Part shown: positions 8,917-20,795 of the stretch, in pieces
How the letters are laid out: every line of letters starts with the position of its first letter
Position numbering within the stretch: position 1 is the first letter of the stretch
The notes under the pieces: model-generated
Database searches by the model: none
What the model was told of the DNA's origin: nothing
What the model saw: only the letters and a program-made list of their open reading frames with translations
Assembly: GCF_019097855.1 (NCBI RefSeq)
Contig: NZ_JAHRGL010000011.1
Location: forward strand, 1-64,000
Direction of reading: 5' to 3'
DNA length: 64,000 nt
From: Geopseudomonas aromaticivorans
Lineage (GTDB): Bacteria; Pseudomonadota; Gammaproteobacteria; Pseudomonadales; Pseudomonadaceae
Translations under genes and position numbers: made by a program

Positions 8917-11163
8917 CTAAAACGGTCTGCCCAGATAGAAATAAAAGCTGCTGTTGCCGTCTTCCGCTCGCCCGTAGCCAAAATAAACCGGGCCGAGCGG
9001 GCTGTCTGCGGCGATGAAGATACTGGCTGACCTGAGCCAGTCCTCCGAGTTGCCCGGCACCAGCGGCTTGCCGATCTGGCTGGCCTCGAGGGAAAAGCCG
9101 CTGTAGGCGCCCTCGAAGATGCTGCCTTCCAGGATGCGGTGGTAGTACATCAGCCGGCCGAACTTGAGTTCCTCGCCCGCCAACTGGCCGGTGGAGTAGC
9201 CGGAGCCGGTCAGGAATCCGCCCCACTGGAACTGGTCATAGCGCGGCAGGGAGTTGCTGCCGATGTTGTCGCCGACCTTCATCGCCAGGCTCAGGGTGTG
9301 GTTACCGAACGAGTACGCCGCGTTGGCATCGCCGTCCCACTTGGTGTAGTCGTCATCCGCGCCGAGCGTGTCGGTCGAGTCGAATACGTTCAGCCCGGCG
9401 CGCCAGCCCGAGCGAGGGAAGTGCACGCTGTCGAGCTGGTCGAGCTTCAGGACGGCCCGGAATGCCCCCTGCGCGATGCGCGACTCGCCCGGCGATAGAA
9501 TTTCCGGGCCAGTGTCCAGTCGCGGCTTGAGCTGGCCGCCTTCCATGCCAATGCGCAGTTCGCCATAGCGGTTGAAGTGGCTGCCCACGTCCACGCCGGC
9601 GAGCATGGAGGTCATCTCGTAGCTCGCCACGCGGTCGTCGTCCCGGTACAGGTCTGCCGTGCGCCGTTCGATGAGGGCGTGGGGGGCGACGAAGAAGCGG
9701 CTGTCGGCGCTGAACGGCTGGTAGAGTTCGGTGTACAGGCCGCTGGTGTGGCCGAGCTGCACGTCGGTGCGCCACTCGGCGCCGCGGTCGTTGAGCCAGG
9801 TCTTGCGATAGCTGCCGAGGATGTTGAAGAAGGCGTCGCCGCTGAAGTCGCTGGACAGGCCCAGGCCGAAGCGCAGGTAGTTCGGCCCCCAGGTTTTCTC
9901 CACGGCATCCACGGCGAGGATCCGTTTGCCTGGCTCCTCGATGAAGCGATAGTTCACGTGCTCGAAGTCGTCGGTGCCGTAGAGGCGGCGCATGTCGCGG
10001 TCGAGGGTCGTCTGGTCGATCAGCTCGCCAGCCTTGGTGGCCATGGCCGCCTGCGCGGTCTTCGGGTTGACGCGTTTGAGGTTCACGAAGCGGATCTCGT
10101 CGACCGGGCGCAGGTCGGGCTCGATGGCAACCAGCTGGCGCTGCCGCAGCGCGGCGTATTCAGCGGGCGGGATGGATAGCTGGGCGAGTCGATCCCCGAC
10201 CTTGCGCGCTGCCGCTTCGCCGATGGGGGCAATCTGCTCCAGATGGTCGAAATCCCCGGTCGAGAAGTCGCCTAGATCCGGGGAGATCAGCACGTCGGAG
10301 GGCGTCAGCGTCGCCAGCGAGGCCTGCACGTTCTGCTCGGTCAGGATGCTGAGCATCTGCCCGGATACGCCGAAGATCCCGGTCAACTGCTCTCGTTTCA
10401 GCAGCGGTGTTCCGACGTTGACCGCGATGATGATGTCGGCGCCCATCTCGTTGCGGGTGGTCTGGACCGGCAGGTTGCTGGTGAGCATGCCGTCGACCAG
10501 GATCATGCCGCCGAACTCTGCCGGCGCCACCGCGCCGGGTACCGACATGCTGGCGCGCATGACGTTGGCCAGTTCGCCCTCGCTGAACACCACGGCCTTG
10601 CCGGTGACCAGGTCGGTGGCCACGGCGCGATAGGGAATCGGCAGCTTGTCGAACTGGTAGTGGCCCTTGGCCTTGCTGAGTCGGCGCAGCACGGTCTCGA
10701 GCTGCACCCCGGTCACGATGCCCTTGCCGAACTTCACCTCGCCATTGTCCAGGCCGACCTCGGGAGTGAACAGAATCCCGTAATCGTCCTCCTTGCGGCG
10801 CATGGCGCGCTCCTGGCGCGGGGGGGCCTCCTTGAACAGCAGTTCGGTCGAGATACCCTTGAGGATCGTCTCCATTTCCGCGACGGAAGTGCCCGTCGCG
10901 TAGGAGGCGCCGACCAGCGCGCCCATACTGGTGCCGGCGATGCAGTCGATCGGTACGCGGTACTCCTCGAGCACCTTGATCACGCCGACATGCGCGGCGC
11001 CCCGCGCCCCGCCGCCGGAGAGGACCAGGCAGATCTTCGGGCGCTTTGGGCTACCCTCCGCGCGGGATGGCTCGACGGTCGGGGCCGGCACGGCCATGGC
11101 CGGCGGCATGCTGGCCATCGCCAGCCATAAGGCTGCAAGGACGATCCGATAACGACATTGCAT
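8917..11163 (-). CDS. plpD: Patatin-like phospholipase autotransporter (type Vd secretion, PlpD-like)
   Basis: A 748-residue protein that should export its own phospholipase domain. Order: signal peptide (about residues 1-25, ending PPAMA); patatin domain with oxyanion-hole motif GGGARG (50-55), nucleophile Ser79 in GTSMG, and Asp224 in the catalytic DG motif (ILVDGM); a POTRA-like segment; then a surface-antigen/Omp85-type 16-stranded beta-barrel ending in Phe (FYFYLGRPF), the signal read by the BAM complex. Layout and length match P. aeruginosa PlpD, a class A1 phospholipase. The start is the ATG at 11163, about 8 bases after GGGAG; an ATG two codons earlier is too close to that site. It follows the DUF4105 gene by 41 bases on the same strand. 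Confidence 0.92.
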   Translation of the reverse strand: MQCRYRIVLAALWLAMASMPPAMAVPAPTVEPSRAEGSPKRPKICLVLSGGGARGAAHVGVIKVLEEYRVPIDCIAGTSMGALVGASYATGTSVAEMETILKGISTELLFKEAPPRQERAMRRKEDDYGILFTPEVGLDNGEVKFGKGIVTGVQLETVLRRLSKAKGHYQFDKLPIPYRAVATDLVTGKAVVFSEGELANVMRASMSVPGAVAPAEFGGMILVDGMLTSNLPVQTTRNEMGADIIIAVNVGTPLLKREQLTGIFGVSGQMLSILTEQNVQASLATLTPSDVLISPDLGDFSTGDFDHLEQIAPIGEAAARKVGDRLAQLSIPPAEYAALRQRQLVAIEPDLRPVDEIRFVNLKRVNPKTAQAAMATKAGELIDQTTLDRDMRRLYGTDDFEHVNYRFIEEPGKRILAVDAVEKTWGPNYLRFGLGLSSDFSGDAFFNILGSYRKTWLNDRGAEWRTDVQLGHTSGLYTELYQPFSADSRFFVAPHALIERRTADLYRDDDRVASYEMTSMLAGVDVGSHFNRYGELRIGMEGGQLKPRLDTGPEILSPGESRIAQGAFRAVLKLDQLDSVHFPRSGWRAGLNVFDSTDTLGADDDYTKWDGDANAAYSFGNHTLSLAMKVGDNIGSNSLPRYDQFQWGGFLTGSGYSTGQLAGEELKFGRLMYYHRILEGSIFEGAYSGFSLEASQIGKPLVPGNSEDWLRSASIFIAADSPLGPVYFGYGRAEDGNSSFYFYLGRPF

Positions 11164-11204
11164 CCCCATTTCTCCCTGTTTGCGCTGGTCCTGAGTGGAG
11201 CCGT

Positions 11205-12269
11205 TCACGGCTTTGTATCGAGGTCGTCGCTCGCTACGCCGGCCGGCGACGGGGCAGTCTCCTCGCGGATGCGCCTGGAAAAGTCCGCTGCGCGATCCGC
11301 GGCTTGCGCCCGGGCGTTGACGTGGACCCGCTGCTGCAGCTCGGCGAATTGCAGGCCGCGGGTGTCCAGGCGCCCTTGCTCGTAGAGGAATTCCGGCAGG
11401 TAGCCACTGGCCAGGATCTTCCAGTCGAAGGGCAGGTGGTTGGCGTTGACGCGGGTATTCATCCAGATGGCGGTGGTGCAGTTGGTGGTCAGGGTGTTGT
11501 AGAACTCCGGGCGCTCGTGCAGCGCATTGATGCGCTTCATGTACTCGAGGAACAGGCGCCGGCCGTTGTCGAGGTCGCCCTGCAGCCGGTAGACATAGAC
11601 GTCCTCCGGCGGGTCGCGTCGATAGTTGGTGCGCAGGCGGATCACGTCGCGCTCGTCGGCCACCACGTAGTACAGCTCGTACTGGCGGAAGAAGCCCTTG
11701 AGGGTGGAATAGCCTTCGCCCTTTTCCTTGCGCGTCTCGATAGACACTGCCAGGTGATCGCTGGCGCCGAAGTCGAAGCTGAGGAAGATGTGCGCGATGG
11801 CGGGGCCCATCCAGTACACGGCGACCAGATCCACCCCTTGCAGCTTGCGCAGGTCGAAACGCTTGTCGTACCAGGCGGGCGTGTAGTCGGTTTCGCTGCG
11901 GTACTCGAAGTTGCGGATGTTGTGCACCGTGATCAGGTCGCCTTCGATGCTGGCATGCGGCAGCTCGGCGACGTCCGCCAGCCAGTCGCGCTGGTTGGAG
12001 GGCTTGATGCCGCTCCACCAGACGCCCAGCACGACGAGCACGACGAGATAGCTGCCCAGGGTGCGCCCGCGCCAGCGGCGCGAGACCAGGGCTATCAACG
12101 TCGCCAGCGAGGCGAGGCCGAAGGCGGCAGCCAGGCCGTTGCGCAGTGTTTCGTCGTGGGGCCCCGAAAACAGGATGGCCAGCACGCCCCAGCCCCCGAC
12201 GGCAACAATTAGCAAGCCGAGCAGCACCAGGCCGACGATGGTTACGCTGCGGGTCCGAGCTTTTCTCAT
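11205..12269 (-). CDS. Membrane protein with DUF4105 / Lnb-like N-acyltransferase domain
   Basis: A 354-residue protein with three predicted N-terminal membrane segments (about residues 8-30, 40-58 and 66-84) and a large periplasmic DUF4105 domain. DUF4105 is the N-terminal domain of Lnb, the lipoprotein intramolecular transacylase that moves an acyl chain onto the lipoprotein N-terminus. The family's thiol-type motifs are visible: a His in the segment SFDFGASDHLAVSIETR and a Cys in TTNCTTAIWMNTR. GGAGG with a 6-base gap fixes the ATG at 12269. The gene is probably cotranscribed with plpD. Whether it acylates lipoproteins or does another Cys/His acyl-transfer reaction is not shown by sequence alone. 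Confidence 0.8.
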   Translation of the reverse strand: MRKARTRSVTIVGLVLLGLLIVAVGGWGVLAILFSGPHDETLRNGLAAAFGLASLATLIALVSRRWRGRTLGSYLVVLVVLGVWWSGIKPSNQRDWLADVAELPHASIEGDLITVHNIRNFEYRSETDYTPAWYDKRFDLRKLQGVDLVAVYWMGPAIAHIFLSFDFGASDHLAVSIETRKEKGEGYSTLKGFFRQYELYYVVADERDVIRLRTNYRRDPPEDVYVYRLQGDLDNGRRLFLEYMKRINALHERPEFYNTLTTNCTTAIWMNTRVNANHLPFDWKILASGYLPEFLYEQGRLDTRGLQFAELQQRVHVNARAQAADRAADFSRRIREETAPSPAGVASDDLDTKP

Positions 12270-12642
12270 GAACGGCCTCCGCCGTGATGGTAGGTGCATC
12301 ATCCGCTGCTGGTGGTCTGTGCGGTTCCGGGGGGAATGCGCTGGCGTGCGCGCATGAATCGAAATGGACTAATCGAACCCACAGGACAGGCCGCTACTGA
12401 CTATTGGAAGTCTGGCGGGTTTATGTGGCATGTCCAATCGCGGAGTGCTGTTTGCGTGCCTGCAGGCAGAGCGGCGGCCTCGGGGACACGATCGAAGGCA
12501 AGGCGAGCGGCGCAAATCGTCGTTCCCGTCCACAGCGGCGAGAAGATTCGCCTGAGCAAGTCGGGTTCCAAACGCCTGGACTATGCTTTCCCGATTGGGA
12601 GTTGGTCTCGCCAAACCCGCTACAACCGGAGTGGTGCCCGCC
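12270..12642. other. Divergent intergenic region between the DUF4105 and Gly-zipper genes
   Basis: No gene seen. It must hold divergent promoters. A 12-base perfect palindrome TGCCTGCAGGCA lies at 12457-12468. A TATGCT at 12582-12587 could be a -10 element for the rightward gene, but the expected -35 position is poor. Confidence 0.35.
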
Positions 12643-13095
12643 ATGAAAACATTCTTCGCCCCCTGCATCGCCGCGCTCTGCTCGATGGTGTGCCTGTCCG
12701 CCATGGCCGAGACGGTGACACCACTCCAGGGGCAATCGCCCGAGACGATCCAGCAGGACATCAGCGCCTGTCAGGCCCAGGCTGGCAGCACGAGCAGCAG
12801 CACGACGAGCCCGCAGGCCGGCGGACGTGCCCGTGGCGCCGTTGCCGGCGCGGCGGCAGGTGCGGCTGCTGCTGAGGTTCGTGGTCGTCAGCACGAGGAG
12901 GTGTATGATCGCGTCGACGAGGACGTCCAGCAGGAGTATCGGCAGAATCAGGCCAAGGAGACGGCAGCGGCAGGGGCGGTAGTCGGCGGCTCCCGACAGC
13001 GTCAGGAGCGCCGCAGTACTCGGCAGAGCAGTGCGGCCTCTTCTTCTGCCTATACCAGTTGCATGCAGCAGCGCGGGTATCAGGTCACGCCCTGA
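12643..13095 (+). CDS. Exported glycine-zipper family protein (YMGG-like)
   Basis: A 150-residue small envelope protein. Signal peptide MKTFFAPCIAALCSMVCLSAMA is followed by a mature part starting ETVTPLQGQ. A Gly/Ala-rich zipper ([20 protein letters not shown], about residues 66-85) is followed by a charged, Gln/Arg-rich stretch, a second short Ala/Gly segment, and ends CMQQRGYQVTP. This layout is that of YMGG/Rick-17kDa-type Gly-zipper proteins, which insert in or span membranes, with no enzymatic role known. Two cysteines (about residues 40 and 141) could pair. The ribosome site is weak (GGAGTGG well upstream). Stands alone between divergent and convergent neighbours. Confidence 0.75.
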   Translation: MKTFFAPCIAALCSMVCLSAMAETVTPLQGQSPETIQQDISACQAQAGSTSSSTTSPQAGGRARGAVAGAAAGAAAAEVRGRQHEEVYDRVDEDVQQEYRQNQAKETAAAGAVVGGSRQRQERRSTRQSSAASSSAYTSCMQQRGYQVTP

Positions 13096-13148
13096 GCCGA
13101 GATACCTGCGATGCGCCCTTGCGGGTTAGCGGGCCGGTCCAGGCGCAA

Positions 13149-13661
13149 TCACGGTAGCACGGCCAATTGCTCGACCCAGACCAGTTCGCAGGCGCCATTG
13201 CCGGTGTCTTCCCGGCTCAGGGAGCTGACCCAGCGGAAGCCGTCATCGCCGTCGACGCGCACCAGTTGGCCGGATAGGCGGATGCGCGCGCCTTTCTGCA
13301 AGCTGTCCAGCATGGCGGCTACTGCAGCGCTGGCCGGGATCATGTGCATGTTGGTGCTGTGTCTCTCGATTTCCCGTCGCGGAATTGGCAACTCGTCGGC
13401 CCGCCAGTAGTACCAGCGGTTGCTCTGGCGGATCTCGATCTGCCGGGATATGCCCGGGTCGGCCATTGGACCCCAGCCCAGCGCCAGATCGGTGGGCGAG
13501 ACCTGTGCGCCGCGGTCGAAGCGGTAGTCCTCGCGGCCCAGCACCATGGCCTCCTCAAGCTGGAAGGGCTGCAGTGCCTGCAAGCGATGGTTGCCGACCC
13601 GCAGCTGGCCGCCGGCCAGGTCGCCGATCACCTTGGGCGTTTGTGGCGACGGAGTCAGCAC
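13149..13661 (-). CDS. Unrecognised small protein, possibly secreted or membrane-anchored
   Basis: From the first standard start (GTG at 13661) the product is 170 residues, but the open frame continues upstream without any ATG, GTG or TTG and encodes QRLFKLNVWLAGLWLAWI directly before it, which looks like a real signal/anchor segment. Reading from a CTG at 13718 would give a 189-residue protein with that anchor. The rest is a globular-looking domain with IRLSGQLVRVDGDDGFRW near the C-terminus, which might be an OB-like barrel. No function is recognised. Converges on the Gly-zipper gene. Confidence 0.65.
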   Translation of the reverse strand: MLTPSPQTPKVIGDLAGGQLRVGNHRLQALQPFQLEEAMVLGREDYRFDRGAQVSPTDLALGWGPMADPGISRQIEIRQSNRWYYWRADELPIPRREIERHSTNMHMIPASAAVAAMLDSLQKGARIRLSGQLVRVDGDDGFRWVSSLSREDTGNGACELVWVEQLAVLP

Positions 13662-13832
13662 GATCCACGCCAGCCACAGGCCGGCCAGCCATACGTTCAG
13701 TTTGAAAAGGCGCTGCAGGTTCGTGGCTCGCGGTCGGCGTGGAAGAAGAGGCCGAGTTTAACCGCAGCAGCGGAGCTAGAGCTGCGGCTTCGTGCTATGT
13801 TCCGCGCCTTGCAACGTGCTCTGGAATCACCG

Positions 13833-14129
13833 ATGAAATTCATTCACCAACGCGAGCAGCTCAACGAGGGCGACCTGATCGTCATCGAGAGCTCGCAACC
13901 CTGCAACATCCGCCTGATGAACGACTCCAACTTCCGCTCCTTCAAGAACGGCGCCCGGCACAACTACATCGGTGGTCACTTCGACCGCTTCCCGGCGAGG
14001 ATCAATGTGCCGAGCAGCGGCTTCTGGAACATCACCCTCGACACCGTCACCCGCCGCCCGATCAGCGTGACGCGCAAGCCGAAGCTGGAGTATTCGATCA
14101 AGATCGTGCGGCGCTCGGGCTCGAAGTAG
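13833..14129 (+). CDS. DUF1883 domain protein
   Basis: A 98-residue soluble protein that matches the DUF1883 family from end to end: MKFIHQREQLNEGDLIVIE, then CNIRLMNDSNFRSFKNG, HYIGG-like and GFWNITLDTVTRRPISVT segments, ending IKIVRRSGSK. The family is a small all-beta protein of unknown function, sometimes fused to TIR domains in other bacteria. The ATG at 13833 gives the usual family start; the ribosome site is poor. A short degenerate copy of its 3' end lies about 2 kb downstream (16084-16117). Confidence 0.85.
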   Translation: MKFIHQREQLNEGDLIVIESSQPCNIRLMNDSNFRSFKNGARHNYIGGHFDRFPARINVPSSGFWNITLDTVTRRPISVTRKPKLEYSIKIVRRSGSK

Positions 14130-14274
14130 CGGTGTGATGCCAGGTATGCCTGAGGGCTTCCCCGGTTAGATACCAGCGGTTGCGCCCAGTCTGCTTGGCC
14201 TTCTGCACTTGCGCGCCCAGATGTGTCTAGCGAGCAGATTGCGCTCCCAAACTCCACTGCGGCGAACTGGCGGG

Positions 14275-14291
14275 CCCCGGCGTTGCCGGGG
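14275..14291. terminator. Short GC hairpin between convergent genes
   Basis: Perfect 7-base stem CCCCGGC/GCCGGGG with a 3-base loop, between the ends of the DUF1883 gene and the 522-residue secreted protein gene. A second one, CCGTGGT/ACCACGG (14328-14334 with 14339-14345), lies beside it. Neither has a real T-run, so their role as terminators is uncertain. Confidence 0.35.
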
Positions 14292-14348
14292 TTCCCACCG
14301 TGTTCCTTCTTCAGTGTAGGGACTGTTCCGTGGTCGTCACCACGGAGA

Positions 14349-15917
14349 TTACATCGTCGGCCGACTCGCGCCATCAAGCTCGAAGGAAACCGGGTTGAGG
14401 ACCTTGTCGGGGGCGGGGCCCCGTCTCGTGCCGGGATTGATGTAGTTGCGCTGGATGATCTTGATCGCCTCTCCGGGAGACAGCAGCGTTTTGGGAATCT
14501 CTTCGCACCACGGATACAGGCCGCTGCAGTCCCGCGCAAAGTAGTACACGTAGAAATTCGTGTATGAGGTCGAAAGTCTGTCCTGAAACTTCTTCGCACT
14601 CTCTTCCAGGGCCGGATCGTCACGGTTCAGGAGGCCGACAAGAGCAGGGAACCAGTTGACCGAGAGGCTGGTGTAGGTGGCGTTCCCGGTTTTGGTGCCG
14701 AGAGTTCCCACTACCGCAATGACTTCGCCTCCGTCGATATGGTGTGTCGAGCTGATCTGGTAATCGGCATCTTGGGTATCGCCGAGGCAGTTCATCGGGC
14801 CTCGGGGCAGAGTGATCGGTGGCACAGGCGCTGGGGGGCCGTCATGCCCGAGGCAGTGCTGGCCGATGAGATCGATCCACAGGGACAAGCTCTGGAAGTC
14901 CGATGAAGCGACGTCCTGCCCCCAGTCTTCCTTTACGGCTGCCACCAGCTTCGCAAGGTCAGCCTCGAGGGTGTGTTCGTCGGTGTTCGCCGTCTTGGGC
15001 TCGTATTCCGGGATATCGAACGGCTTGTTCGCCGAGTCATACCGGGTGTCCCGGACTCGAAGGACAGTGAGCGGAAGCTGTTTGCGCCACTGTTCGCCAA
15101 GTGTGTCGTCATTCGGCATCGAATAGCGGATGTAGGTGATCAAGTCGTCCGCCTCGGACCCGTATCCCAGGCGGACCAGGCTCGGGGCGACCGGCTCCGT
15201 GAACACCTGGTTCGCCTCGACACCCTCCAGTCCGGCGAGCGCTTCGGTCATTGCGTTTGCCATATCCTCATCGGCAGTGATCACGAAGTAGCGCTGTTGT
15301 CCCCAGCTCTGCGTGCTCTGCTCCTCAATGACGACGTTGTTGGTACTGTCGCCGACGCTTGCGACCATCATCATCCGGTTGGGATTCGGCGATGCCCCGA
15401 AGACGATCGCCTGCAGATCCGGCGCGGGGCTCAGTATCTGATAGACCGGATCATCTTTGTTGAGGCTCGCCTCCCGGGTGAAGACGTTGGTCCCGATCCC
15501 GAAGTAGCGGGCCGGCGGGGGAAGCTCGGCGAGCACCACCAGCGCTTCCCGTTCACCCAGTCGGTAGTTGGGGGTCATGTTGCGCTGCCCTGCGGCGAGC
15601 GCATGGTGCAGGCTCTGGTCGACGAATTCGTCGCGCCAATGCGGGAGGAAGGCCAGGACGTAGGGGGCGGTCGGGTTGTTGCCGTAGCAGTTCCCGATCG
15701 TCTGCAGGGAAAACTTGCAGTCATCGGCCGACCACAGCTGCCAATAGCCCCGTGCAACCTCGTAGCCTCTCGCTTTGAGGGCGCCCTGAAAGTCCTGAAC
15801 CTTCTGCTCGAGCGAAGGCGGGAGACGATTGGCTTTGCTTAACGGGTCCGTCGCGGCAGTGCCGGCTCCGGAAAACACGCCGAGGAGAATCGCGGCGCAT
15901 ACGGTAATGCATTTCAT
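14349..15917 (-). CDS. Secreted protein of unknown function
   Basis: A 522-residue product with a clear signal peptide (MKCITVCAAILLGVFSGAG, cleavage near TAA). The mature protein has no motif I recognise. It contains scattered cysteines (for instance in DDCKFSLQTIGNCYG, GQHCLGHDG, MNCLGD and FARDCSGLYPWCEE) that could form disulfides, which fits a periplasmic or extracellular location. GAGGTG five bases before the ATG fixes the start. The gene and its upstream region look less GC-rich than the neighbours by eye, and it sits between a complete DUF1883 gene and a degenerate DUF1883 3' end, which suggests it arrived as an insertion. Function unknown. Confidence 0.75.
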   Translation of the reverse strand: MKCITVCAAILLGVFSGAGTAATDPLSKANRLPPSLEQKVQDFQGALKARGYEVARGYWQLWSADDCKFSLQTIGNCYGNNPTAPYVLAFLPHWRDEFVDQSLHHALAAGQRNMTPNYRLGEREALVVLAELPPPARYFGIGTNVFTREASLNKDDPVYQILSPAPDLQAIVFGASPNPNRMMMVASVGDSTNNVVIEEQSTQSWGQQRYFVITADEDMANAMTEALAGLEGVEANQVFTEPVAPSLVRLGYGSEADDLITYIRYSMPNDDTLGEQWRKQLPLTVLRVRDTRYDSANKPFDIPEYEPKTANTDEHTLEADLAKLVAAVKEDWGQDVASSDFQSLSLWIDLIGQHCLGHDGPPAPVPPITLPRGPMNCLGDTQDADYQISSTHHIDGGEVIAVVGTLGTKTGNATYTSLSVNWFPALVGLLNRDDPALEESAKKFQDRLSTSYTNFYVYYFARDCSGLYPWCEEIPKTLLSPGEAIKIIQRNYINPGTRRGPAPDKVLNPVSFELDGASRPTM

Positions 15918-15940
15918 CTAACACCTCATTTCATTGTTCG

Positions 15941-15993
15941 AGGGCGTCTGAAATACATCCTTGTCTGAGGGCGGCTGAAACACCCCTTGCGTG
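15941..15993. repeat. Imperfect tandem repeat in the promoter region of the secreted protein gene
   Basis: Two adjacent copies of about 26-27 bases beginning AGGGCGTCTGAAATACA (15941) and AGGGCGGCTGAAACACC (15968) differ at a few positions. They lie 24-76 bases upstream of the ATG at 15917 and could be operator copies. Confidence 0.45.
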
Positions 15994-16083
15994 AGTCCCA
16001 GCAAATTATGGGTCATAGCCCTGATTCTGCCGGATAGGTACGTGTCTTTTTCTCGAACGTTTCGATTGAAGACAACCATGAAA

Positions 16084-16117
16084 TATTCGAAAAGGATCGT
16101 GCGCCGCTTGGAGGCGA
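16084..16117 (+). pseudogene. Degenerate copy of the DUF1883 gene 3' end
   Basis: TATTCGAAAAGGATCGTGCG onward matches the end of the DUF1883 gene (14091-14124) at 26 of 34 positions without gaps and would encode YSKRIVRR against YSIKIVRR, in the same strand and frame. Only the last ~35 bases are similar; the sequence before it has stops. It is too short to be sure it is not chance. Confidence 0.35.
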
Positions 16118-16154
16118 GTGGCGGTTCGAGCCACAGGCCACACCTGTAGATACG

Positions 16155-16180
16155 ACAAGGCCCGCTTCCGCGGGCCTTGT
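16155..16180 (-). terminator. Probable terminator of metH
   Basis: Perfect 11-base stem ACAAGGCCCGC/GCGGGCCTTGT with a 4-base loop, 19 bases past the metH stop. Read leftward it is followed by CGTATC, only a weak T-run. Confidence 0.6.
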
Positions 16181-16198
16181 CACTTACGCTGTCACCAT

Positions 16199-19891
<3,693 letters not shown>

Positions 19892-19969
19892 GGGGACTAC
19901 CTGGAGAGGGTGGATCGTAAAGGCGGGAATGATAGCAAAGCTGCAGGGGATTGGCGTCGCAGCGGGATT

Positions 19970-19990
19970 TGCATGAATTTAGTTCATGCA
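19970..19990. repeat. Perfect inverted repeat upstream of metH
   Basis: TGCATGAA (19970-19977) and TTCATGCA (19983-19990) with a 5-base spacer, 79 bases before the metH start. It looks like an operator or a leader hairpin. Confidence 0.55.
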
Positions 19991-20013
19991 GGCGGGCTTC
20001 CGGTGGCACCTGT

Positions 20014-20038
20014 CGGCCCTTCGGGTAGTGAAGGGCCG
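20014..20038. other. Strong hairpin between the exonuclease gene and metH
   Basis: Perfect 9-base stem CGGCCCTTC/GAAGGGCCG with a 7-base loop. It is about 60 bases past the exonuclease stop and 120 bases before metH. No T-run follows on either strand, so it may be a terminator of limited strength or part of the metH leader. Confidence 0.5.
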
Positions 20039-20096
20039 TAGATGTGCAGGTCGGGTGGCAGCGGTGTCGAGCGGGCCGTGGAGATGAAGGAGGCTT

Positions 20097-20696
20097 CTAC
20101 TGGCGGAGCTGCTGTTCCTGCTGAGCTTCCAGGCGCGTGGCGGCCAGTACCGGCAGCGTGGCAGGCAGCAGGCGGGCGATGTTGCGTGCATCATCGAGGC
20201 CTCGGTGCTGGGTGCCGAGAAAGGTCAGGCCGGTCATCTCCAGGGCCCTGTTCAGGCCGACCCGCTTGCGGCCGATCACGCCCTTGAACTGGCGGTGGAA
20301 CAGCTTCTTCAGGTTGTAGTGCGGCAGGCTGGCCAGGCAGCTGTCGATCTGTTGCTTGCGCCATTCGATCTCGAACTGCTGGCGATCGTAGTCGCCCCAG
20401 CTGAGCCAGCCTTGCAGGTTGTCCCGATGCTGTTGCAGCCAGGGCCCGAAGGTCGTTTGCAGCTGTTTGAGTGTCGGCGCACTGTCCACGTCGGACTGGC
20501 GGATGTGGGTCAGCTCGCGGCAGAAGGCGGTCAGCTGCGGGCGGCGGGTCGGCTGGACGAAACTCTGGAAGTGAGCCAGCTCGCGTCCCTGCTCGTCGAC
20601 TATCGAGGCGCCGATCTCGATGATCTCCATCTCCTCGACCGGCCAGCCGTTCTTGTCCGTGGTGGCTTCCAGGTCGATCACCAGCCAGTGTTTCAT
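20097..20696 (-). CDS. 3'-5' exonuclease of the DEDDh family (ERI-1/KapD-like)
   Basis: A 199-residue protein with the exonuclease III-type fold: opening MKHWLVIDLEATTD carries the first Asp-x-Glu metal-binding pair, EIIEIGA follows, a middle Asp lies in GWLSWGDYDRQQF, and the final HRGLDDARN supplies the His and Asp of the DEDDh signature. Such enzymes trim 3' ends of RNA or DNA. AAGGAG six bases before the ATG at 20696 sets the start. Relatives include KapD, PrnX-like and eukaryotic ERI-1 proteins. The substrate here is unknown. It is transcribed in line with metH but separated by a hairpin-bearing gap. Confidence 0.85.
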   Translation of the reverse strand: MKHWLVIDLEATTDKNGWPVEEMEIIEIGASIVDEQGRELAHFQSFVQPTRRPQLTAFCRELTHIRQSDVDSAPTLKQLQTTFGPWLQQHRDNLQGWLSWGDYDRQQFEIEWRKQQIDSCLASLPHYNLKKLFHRQFKGVIGRKRVGLNRALEMTGLTFLGTQHRGLDDARNIARLLPATLPVLAATRLEAQQEQQLRQ

Positions 20697-20795
20697 GCTC
20701 CGCTCCTTGGTCTGTGCACGCCGAGTATGGCCGCAGCCTACTGTGGCGGCAAACCCCTGTGCTAGGCTCGGGAACTCGCTCACTGGAGGTGAATG

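Noticed and set aside
13976-14623. Leftward open frame across 14130-14348 with NPGNAGARQFAAVEFGSAI-like text, resembling translated remnants near mobile elements.
   Set aside because: It overlaps two better-supported genes and I could not tie it to a specific element; it may be a chance reading.
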